In this document: piece after piece, positions 58,404 to 64,000 of the stretch
Position numbering within the stretch: the first letter of the stretch is position 1
Layout of the letters: every line of letters begins with the position of its first letter
NCBI GenBank assembly: GCA_002898575.1
Contig: BEHT01000011.1
Coordinates: 1 to 64,000, forward strand
DNA length: 64,000 nt
From: a bacterium HR17
GTDB taxonomy: Bacteria > Armatimonadota > Fervidibacteria > Fervidibacterales > Fervidibacteraceae
Reading direction: 5' to 3'
Program-made: the position numbers and the translations under genes
The notes under the pieces: generated by a model
What the model was told of the DNA's origin: nothing
Database searches by the model: none
What the model saw: only the letters and a program-made list of their open reading frames with translations

Positions 58404-60206
58404 TTACCACACGAATTGCACCACCGCCACACCGTATGACGGCAACACCAAGCGCACTACAGGCGACGCCTTCTGCTCCGCGTAAGTCGGCGTTTCCCGC
58501 TCCCGCAACAACCGCCAACGCACGAGGCGGGCGCGCTCCACGCCAATAGCCTCCAGCAAAACTTCCATTTCCGCAGTGTGCGTGTTTACCACCAAGACAT
58601 TCCCGGCGGTAGCCGTTCGCCCCGCCAGAATCAGACACGGGGCATAGTTGCTGGCTGCCGCAACCAGCGGGGTGCCTGCCGGAAAGTAGGTGTTGCACGC
58701 CCACACCGCCCAATAAGCCGCCTGCGGCGTCCCTTGGCGGTCCAGTAAGCCCCACCCGTTACTTGCCAAACAGTAGTGGACTAACGACTCCGCCTTGCCT
58801 GCCATCGCTGTAAACAGGGCTGCCAACCACGCCGCGTGGAACGATGTGCCGACGCGGTTATCGGCAGGTTCCCCGTCCTTCGTGCGGGCGGCGTTCAAGG
58901 CGCACTCGCTCACTTGCAGCGGCACCCCTGAGGGGGGGTAAAGCCGTCGCAGCCATTCGTCCAAGCGGTTCAACGGCACTTGATCAGGTAAGTCGGCACT
59001 GACCGTTTCACGGGCAGCGCGCATTAACTCTTCATCGCTGGTGCTGGCTGTGTGGGAACCGTAAAAATTCAAGGTGAGGAAATCGGGGCGCGGCGACTTG
59101 GCAAACAATGTCGTCAAGCGCGAGCGCCATGCTGCTCCCTCGCCCCATCCGCCCACTTGGGCGTTGGGCACAACCCGCTTGATCGCGTCCTGCAGCGACG
59201 CAAAGTAAACAGCCACAACCTCAGGACGCAGTTGCAGCGGCGGTTCCGCAGGACGGTGAAACACTTCAAATAAGCGCACCGTTTCTGCCAAGCGCTGTGC
59301 CCAGAACACGGCTTGCTGCTGAAACGCACCAGAGGGCAAATCGTCAGGTGCCATCGGCGTGAGGGTGACCAAAGGCACCATGTCCAAGCGGCGCACTTGG
59401 CGCGCCCAAGCCGTGACATCGCGCACCGCCACTTCAAAAGAACGCCCCTGAAGCCATTCGTTTACGACAACGCGCGCCAAGCCCAGCCGCAACTCTGCGA
59501 TGCGTTTGCGGGCAGTGGCGTTCTGCAGCAACTCAAACGCCACAGGGTCCCAATGCGCGCCCCACCTCAACAAAGTCACACCTTGCTCCTGCTGAAAATC
59601 CACGACCGCGCGGGCAGTGACAGCAGGTACGGACGGCGCACTCACTTCCACCGCTACATCGTCCATCACGAAAAAGAAAGGGGCAAACGGTCCGTTGCGC
59701 TCTATCCGCAACGCCGTGAAGTAACGGACGAAAACGGTCGCTGGCGTCCCGTCAGCGTCACGGAAACTGTCCCATGCGAGCCGTTCCGTTTGCCAACCCG
59801 TCGGCAACGGCAGTTCAGCGCGGAACACGCGCTCGGTCCCTTGCCGTTCCACGACCAGCGAGAGGGTGACCGATGCGGTGCTGCCGTCGCCAACCCAAGT
59901 GAAAGTGAGCGCGGTCGCTTTACGGGCGCTGAGTTGTGCACCGTTTAGCGGAAAGATGAACCGTGCCCACTCGCCCTCGTGAGCACGGCGCCACAAAAAC
60001 AATCCGGCTCGCTGACTTTGTCCCGACGGGGTCAAATGAGAGGTTTCCAATTGGGCTAACGGAAGGGGTTCGCTTTCGCGGTTTTGGTGCGCTTCCACAA
60101 ACCACCGCCCAGTCCCTTGTTCAAAGTCCTCCAACACCCATCGTTCCTGTTCCGAAAAACCGGCGTCGCAAAGCGCGACAATTGCCAACAAGATAAACCA
60201 CCGCAA
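58404..60206 (-). CDS. Secreted glycosidase-like protein (GH39-type TIM barrel)
   Basis: 600 residues. A signal peptide (WFILLAIVALCDAG), an N-terminal beta-sandwich of about 180 residues (VLEDFEQGTGRWFVEA, carbohydrate-binding-like), a TIM-barrel part (RLGLARVVVNEWLQGR; FLTLNFYGSH; LQVSECALNA), and a small C-terminal beta domain. The acid/base and nucleophile Glu cannot be assigned with certainty (candidates E in RVVVNEWL and QVSEC). TTG start with AAAGGAGG. Function as glycosidase is inferred from the fold. Confidence 0.65.
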   Translation of the reverse strand: MRWFILLAIVALCDAGFSEQERWVLEDFEQGTGRWFVEAHQNRESEPLPLAQLETSHLTPSGQSQRAGLFLWRRAHEGEWARFIFPLNGAQLSARKATALTFTWVGDGSTASVTLSLVVERQGTERVFRAELPLPTGWQTERLAWDSFRDADGTPATVFVRYFTALRIERNGPFAPFFFVMDDVAVEVSAPSVPAVTARAVVDFQQEQGVTLLRWGAHWDPVAFELLQNATARKRIAELRLGLARVVVNEWLQGRSFEVAVRDVTAWARQVRRLDMVPLVTLTPMAPDDLPSGAFQQQAVFWAQRLAETVRLFEVFHRPAEPPLQLRPEVVAVYFASLQDAIKRVVPNAQVGGWGEGAAWRSRLTTLFAKSPRPDFLTLNFYGSHTASTSDEELMRAARETVSADLPDQVPLNRLDEWLRRLYPPSGVPLQVSECALNAARTKDGEPADNRVGTSFHAAWLAALFTAMAGKAESLVHYCLASNGWGLLDRQGTPQAAYWAVWACNTYFPAGTPLVAAASNYAPCLILAGRTATAGNVLVVNTHTAEMEVLLEAIGVERARLVRWRLLRERETPTYAEQKASPVVRLVLPSYGVAVVQFVW

Positions 60207-60209
60207 GGC

Positions 60210-60893
60210 TTACTGCCCTCCTTTTGATGCGCGAGGGTGATGGACTGGTGGGCAGCACGGCAACGGGCGTCCCGACAACTCTGCCAATGCTGCCATCACC
60301 TGCCACGCAAAGGCTACTAATGCGTCGCGCCGTCCATCGCTGGAGAACCGAAGGGGTGTTCCGACCCGCACCCGCACCGTGGCGGGACGGGGCAGCCAGC
60401 GCCCCTTGGGCATCAACTGTTCGCTCCCCACGATGGCGACGGGCAACACGGGCGCGCGGCTCCACGCCGCCAACACAGCGACACCCAACTCAGGCGGGCG
60501 GAGCGTGGGAGCGGGATTACGCGTCCCCTCGGGAAAAATGGCAAGGCAGCGCCCGCTGCGCAGCAAATGTAACGCGCGTCGTAGCGCCCGTCGGTCCGGC
60601 TCACCGCGCCGCACAGGAAAGGCGCCCAGAGCCCGAATGAGTGCGGCAAACGGCGGGAAACGAAAAAGTTCTTCCTTCGCCATGAAAGTCAAGGGGCGCG
60701 GAAACGCACATCCCAGAATCACTGGGTCTAAAGTCGCCGTGTGTGTGGACGCAATGATGACACCGCCGGTCGGCGGCAGGTGGTCAGCGCCTTCCACTTG
60801 CAAGTGCGCCCAAACCCGCGCCCCCAAGCGGCACAAATACCAACCCAGCCGATACAAGGTATTCATCCGCTCCGGCGTCACACCCTCGCTCAC
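60210..60893 (-). CDS. plsC: 1-acyl-sn-glycerol-3-phosphate acyltransferase
   Basis: 227 residues. Catalytic motif HTATLDP (Hx4D), substrate motif IFPEGTRNP and a C-terminal IVGSEQLMPKGRWL block are typical of PlsC. It makes phosphatidic acid at the inner membrane. A GTG at 60893 with GGAGGA upstream is preferred. It ends 4 bases before the glycosidase-like gene begins. Confidence 0.9.
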   Translation of the reverse strand: MSEGVTPERMNTLYRLGWYLCRLGARVWAHLQVEGADHLPPTGGVIIASTHTATLDPVILGCAFPRPLTFMAKEELFRFPPFAALIRALGAFPVRRGEPDRRALRRALHLLRSGRCLAIFPEGTRNPAPTLRPPELGVAVLAAWSRAPVLPVAIVGSEQLMPKGRWLPRPATVRVRVGTPLRFSSDGRRDALVAFAWQVMAALAELSGRPLPCCPPVHHPRASKGGQ

Positions 60894-60971
60894 TGCCGAT
60901 TCCTCCACTTAGACAACAGGCTCCTGTCTTCACTGACCAGCCTTGCAGCGCATTGACATAAGTTTCCGAAA

Positions 60972-62009
60972 CTATGTGCCGTTCAATCCCAGCGATCTTT
61001 CTGCGTCAAAAAGCAGACGCATCGTTTGCAAGTTGTCGTCGGCATTGCACAAGGGTTGTCGCCCTTGCTCAGCGGCTTCCAGCAAATCGCATAATGCCCA
61101 GAGAAAAGCGTCGGGCACATAACGGTAAGTGCCGCGCAGGACAACTTCCGTGCCATCAACACCGACCCATCGGACGGTCGGTGGTTCCATCGTAACCGCA
61201 TCGTCGTAGCGTTCCACACCTAACAAATTAGCCTCTGTGCCATACACTTCACACCGCCATTCCGTCGCAAAAGGCATGCAAGTGGTGTCTGTTGCCGTCG
61301 CGACGGCGCCGTTGGGGAATCGGACGACGAAAGTGACGCACCACCGATAGTGCCCGTCGTGATGGGCTGTCGCCGCCACGAGGGTCGGCGTCGCCCCCAA
61401 AAACCATCGCAACAAGTCCATCGTGTGGACGCCGAAGTCGTGCACCATCCCTTCGTAACGGTTGGGGAAGTCCGACCGCAGCAACACGGCGAACGGTTCA
61501 CCGACCGCACCCGCTTCTATCAAGCGACGCACGGCGAAAAAAGTGGGGGCAAAGCGCGCGTTTTGATTGACCGCCAGCAACACGCCCGCCCGTTTTGCCG
61601 CTTCCGCCATCGCCACACATTGTTCCCAGGTCGCCGCCATCGGTTTCTGCAGAAGGATGTGGCAGCGGTGTTCAGCAGCGGCGCAGACCGCTGCCAGTTT
61701 GTCTTCGGCATGACGCTGCCAATGCAGCGTGATGTCCACGACATCTGGGCGTTCTTTGTCCAACATTTCGCGAAAATCCGCGTAGACGGCAGGGATACCC
61801 CAGAGGCGGTAGGCTTGCTCACGGCGTCGTTCGTCTACATCCGCAGCGGCGACGATGTCTATGGGGATACCCCATGATTGCCCTTTGCGATAGGCGGGCA
61901 AGTGGGCGGATTGAGCGATGCCGCCGACGCCGATAAGAGCGATACGCCAACGGCGCTGCAACTGAAAGCGCGGGTGTCGCTCCACCTTCACGAGTTCGTC
62001 AACGGTCAC
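60972..62009 (-). CDS. Gfo/Idh/MocA-family oxidoreductase
   Basis: 345 residues. N-terminal RIALIGVGGIAQSAHLPAY binds NAD(P); the catalytic EKP motif reads QKPMA (LLQKPMAAT), with Gln for Glu; C-terminal domain includes DFGVHTMDLLRWFLG. It acts on a sugar or inositol derivative not identifiable here. The GTG start overlaps the WD40 gene end by 11 bases, with GAAGGGGG inside that gene, so the two are translationally coupled. Confidence 0.87.
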   Translation of the reverse strand: MTVDELVKVERHPRFQLQRRWRIALIGVGGIAQSAHLPAYRKGQSWGIPIDIVAAADVDERRREQAYRLWGIPAVYADFREMLDKERPDVVDITLHWQRHAEDKLAAVCAAAEHRCHILLQKPMAATWEQCVAMAEAAKRAGVLLAVNQNARFAPTFFAVRRLIEAGAVGEPFAVLLRSDFPNRYEGMVHDFGVHTMDLLRWFLGATPTLVAATAHHDGHYRWCVTFVVRFPNGAVATATDTTCMPFATEWRCEVYGTEANLLGVERYDDAVTMEPPTVRWVGVDGTEVVLRGTYRYVPDAFLWALCDLLEAAEQGRQPLCNADDNLQTMRLLFDAERSLGLNGT

Positions 62010-62937
62010 GCGCGCTGCCCCCTTCGCTCAGGCGCCATAGCCGCACCGTTTTGTCGCGACCACCCGACGCCAACAATGTGCCATCGGGCGCAAACGCTAC
62101 GCAGAGCACTTGGTCACGATGCCCCTGCAGCGCCCGCAGAAAAGCGCCGTCCCGAACACGCCACAGCCGCACTGTTCCATCGTAAGTCGCCGACGCCAGC
62201 AATTCGCCGCTGGGCGAAAACGCTACGCCGAGCACAAGGTTGTTCGGCGCTTGCAAGGTGTGCAGCAAAGCCCCGTCAGCCACGCGCCAAAGGCGAATCG
62301 TGCGGTCCCAACTGCCGGTCGCCAGCAGCGTGCCATCGGGCGAAAACGCCACGCCCCGCACCCAGTCGCCGTGTTCGGGCAGGATCAGCGCCGCACTCCC
62401 GTCGTCAACTCGCCAAAGGGTCACGCTGCCGTCGTAAGTCGCCGTCACCAGCAAAGTGCCATCGGGCGAAAAGGCTAACGCCATCACGGGGCTGCGGTGG
62501 CGCCCGAGGGTGCCCAACGGTTCACCGTCTGGCAGCCGCCACAAGCGGACCGCCCGGTCGGCGCCCGCCGATGCCAACAGCCCTTGGTGGGGGGCAAAGG
62601 CGACAGCGTTGACCCAATCGGTGTGCCCCGTCAAAAGGCGGTGCAGTTCCCCAGTTGCCACCGTCCACAGCCGCACCGTCTTGTCACCGCTGCCAGTTGC
62701 CAGCCAACGCCCATCGGGGGAGAAGGCTACGCCCTTCACCCAGTCCCTGTGTCCTCGCAGTGTGTGAACCGCTTGACCGTCGGTGACCCGCCACAGCCGA
62801 ACGGTCGCATCGCGGCTGCCCGACGCCAGCAGGCTGCCGTCCGGCGAAAAGGCAACCGCTTGCACCCCGTCGGCATGCCCCTGCAAGATGTCCGGCGGCG
62901 AGCGCTTGCCCCAAAGGGTGCGGAGCCATCCGACCAT
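61999..62937 (-). CDS. Seven-bladed WD40 propeller protein
   Basis: 312 residues. After 20 residues come seven repeats with the GH...D(K/A)TVRLWRV pattern, for example LRGHRDWVKGVAFSPDG and GSGDKTVRLW, making a closed propeller with no other domain. The repeats are very alike, which points to recent amplification or a synthetic-like scaffold. No signal peptide. Role probably protein scaffolding; it is coupled to the Gfo/Idh gene downstream. Confidence 0.9.
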   Translation of the reverse strand: MVGWLRTLWGKRSPPDILQGHADGVQAVAFSPDGSLLASGSRDATVRLWRVTDGQAVHTLRGHRDWVKGVAFSPDGRWLATGSGDKTVRLWTVATGELHRLLTGHTDWVNAVAFAPHQGLLASAGADRAVRLWRLPDGEPLGTLGRHRSPVMALAFSPDGTLLVTATYDGSVTLWRVDDGSAALILPEHGDWVRGVAFSPDGTLLATGSWDRTIRLWRVADGALLHTLQAPNNLVLGVAFSPSGELLASATYDGTVRLWRVRDGAFLRALQGHRDQVLCVAFAPDGTLLASGGRDKTVRLWRLSEGGSARDR

Positions 62938-62974
62938 CGCGGTTTGTCCACCTTGTCGTCCCACGACGGACCTG

Positions 62975-63511
62975 TCATTTCGCCCCCTGCGGCGCCTCTC
63001 CTTGTTGCAAGGTACGGAGCAGTTTGACCAAATCTTGCCCGTGCGTGCGGACATTCACTTTATCGTCAACGGCGCGGACGATGCCTTTGGGGTCAAGAAT
63101 GAAAGTGACGCGCCGGGCGAGTTTGCGCTCCTCATTGAAGATGCCGAACAGTTTAGCGACCTTGCCGTCCGAATCCGCCAGCAACGGGAAGGGTAACTTT
63201 TGTTCGGCGCAAAATTCCTTTTGCGTCTGCGGTGGGTCCACGCTAACGCCCAACACGACAGCGTTGAGCCTTGCCAGCTCCGCCGCTGCGTCCCGCAGCG
63301 ATTGCATTTGCAGCGTTCAGCCAGGTGTTTTCGCTTTGACGAAAAACGCGATGATGACCCACTTGCCCTTGAAATCCGTGAGTTTGACGGGCTTGCCCTC
63401 GTGATTGACGGCTTCAAACATTGGCGCTGGGTCGCCCACCTTTAACGGCTGAGATCGCTGGGGTTCTTTGCCCAGCAGCGCAAACGAAGTCAGCATGGCA
63501 AACCAAAGCAC
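62975..63511 (-). CDS. Peroxiredoxin (AhpC/TSA, BCP-like), likely selenoprotein
   Basis: About 178 residues, read through an in-frame TGA at 63319-63317 (residue 65). Before it: LKVGDPAPMFEAVNHEG and WVIIAFFVKAKTPG; after it: TLQMQSLRDAAAEL and LPFPLLADSDGKVAKLFGI, all in one frame and typical of BCP peroxiredoxins. The TGA stands exactly where TPGCT has its peroxidatic Cys, so selenocysteine is the simplest reading. A 7-bp hairpin with a G-starting loop follows 23 bases on. A GTG at 63511 begins a signal-like helix (WFAMLTSFALLG), so export is likely. One Cys remains (EFCAEQ). No sel genes in the window. Confidence 0.8.
63284..63300 (-). promoter_or_regulatory. Candidate bacterial SECIS hairpin
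   Basis: RNA CGCUGCG-GGA-CGCAGCG: a perfect 7-bp stem with a three-base loop starting with G, whose loop begins 23 nucleotides after the UGA. Bacterial SECIS elements lie inside the coding region at this distance and need a G at the loop start. Confidence 0.65.
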
Positions 63512-63588
63512 GGCTCTCACCCCCGTATGGGACACCCACAACTTTAGCACGCTCAGGTGCCGAAAACCATAGCGAACGGGTGATATCA

Positions 63589-64000
63589 GTGGCAAAGTCT
63601 CCATACGCCGTTGATCCGGAGGGCTCGGTCGTCTTGACGGAACGCGAGAAATTTCAACTTTACCGTCAGACCCGGGACGAACGATTGCGGGAAGAACTCA
63701 TCAACACCTACCGCCCGCTGGCGGAACATATTGCCCGCCAGTTCGCCTATACGGGTGAACCGTTGGAGGACCTTATCCAGTGGGCGCTGATTGGGCTTAT
63801 TAAAGCCGTAGATGCCTACGACCCATCTGTCGGGGTAAAGTTCACGACCTACGCGTGGCACCACATTCGCGGCGAAGTCAGCCATTATTTGCGGGATCAG
63901 GGCAAGTTGATTGCCGAGCCGGCATGGTTACAAGAAGCCCGTATAAAGGTAGAGCGTGCCCGTAACGAACTGCGCCAACACCTTTACCGTGAGCCGACAG
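63589..64000 (+). CDS. RNA polymerase sigma factor, SigB/FliA type (partial)
   Basis: The gene runs off the right edge; only the N-terminal 137 residues are seen. Region 1.2/2: NTYRPLAEHIARQFAYTGEP, EDLIQWALIGLIKAVDAYDP, VKFTTYAWHHIRGEVSHYLRD match sigma-70 region 2 of group 3 (sporulation/stress/flagellar) factors. Start is a GTG at 63589 or 63580. It is divergent from the peroxiredoxin gene with a very short shared upstream region. Confidence 0.88.
   Translation, partial: MAKSPYAVDPEGSVVLTEREKFQLYRQTRDERLREELINTYRPLAEHIARQFAYTGEPLEDLIQWALIGLIKAVDAYDPSVGVKFTTYAWHHIRGEVSHYLRDQGKLIAEPAWLQEARIKVERARNELRQHLYREPT

Noticed and set aside
62975-63511. Plain pseudogene from a nonsense mutation
   Set aside because: Only one stop, it is TGA, it is exactly at the catalytic Cys, and a fitting hairpin follows; still to be tested by a sel gene search.

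Overview
The window comes from a diderm bacterium with a large respiratory repertoire. The outer membrane is inferred from an arabinose-5-phosphate isomerase (Kdo/LPS pathway), an MlaF ATPase and an MlaD-type protein ending in a predicted outer-membrane beta-barrel. The fused MlaD-barrel layout is known from diderm Terrabacteria, so an Armatimonadota-like lineage is plausible, but nothing here proves the phylum. Genes are tightly packed, many starts are GTG or TTG, and one tRNA (Lys, CTT) is present.

Layout. (1) 1-9.8 kb is the energy-metabolism region. On the minus strand, in transcription order, lie a Rieske protein, a cytochrome b fused to a 17-heme c-type region, a CopD-like membrane protein, cytochrome oxidase subunits II and I, and an 11-heme cytochrome c fused to a b-type membrane domain (CbcL-like, running off the left edge). 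An octaheme nitrite reductase with a Lys-ligated catalytic heme is divergent. (2) 9.8-25.8 kb holds a CHASE2 adenylate cyclase, tatC, secG, a cpaB/cpaE pair, an orphan molybdenum-hydroxylase FAD subunit, dnaB, rplI, mlaD/mlaF, an MBL hydrolase, an M48 lipoprotein protease, sucD and mdh. (3) 25.9-42.7 kb holds tRNA-Lys, pabB, an FAD oxidoreductase, a siroheme nitrite/sulfite reductase, a Nudix hydrolase, an HlyD/FtsX exporter pair, feoB, feoA, a DtxR-type regulator, a MocA-like nucleotidyltransferase, a short pheT and a ferredoxin. (4) 42.9-56 kb holds a Tat-exported aldo/keto reductase, a TPR protein, lpd, two CheY-like regulators, a mini GyrA-C-like protein, two dehydrogenases, ldh, purQ, kdsD, a TrkA-type membrane protein, gmk and sat. 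(5) 56-64 kb holds a repeat array, a DUF58 protein, a zinc-ribbon membrane protein, a secreted glycosidase-like protein, plsC, a Gfo/Idh oxidoreductase, a WD40 propeller, a peroxiredoxin with an in-frame TGA at its catalytic cysteine (likely selenocysteine), and the start of a sigma factor gene.

How the parts fit. The respiratory cluster looks like a quinol-oxidising module that sends electrons through large built-in heme wires to a copper oxidase and possibly to nitrite or extracellular acceptors. TatC would export the Rieske protein and the aldo/keto reductase. The Fe regulator with FeoA/FeoB would supply iron for about 36 c-type hemes encoded in 10 kb. The siroheme reductase and ATP sulfurylase point to nitrite or sulfate assimilation.

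A dispersed repeat recurs at 31.7, 37.3 and 56.1 kb. Each unit can fold into an outer stem enclosing two hairpins, with paired base changes between copies, so it behaves as a structured element and not as coding sequence.
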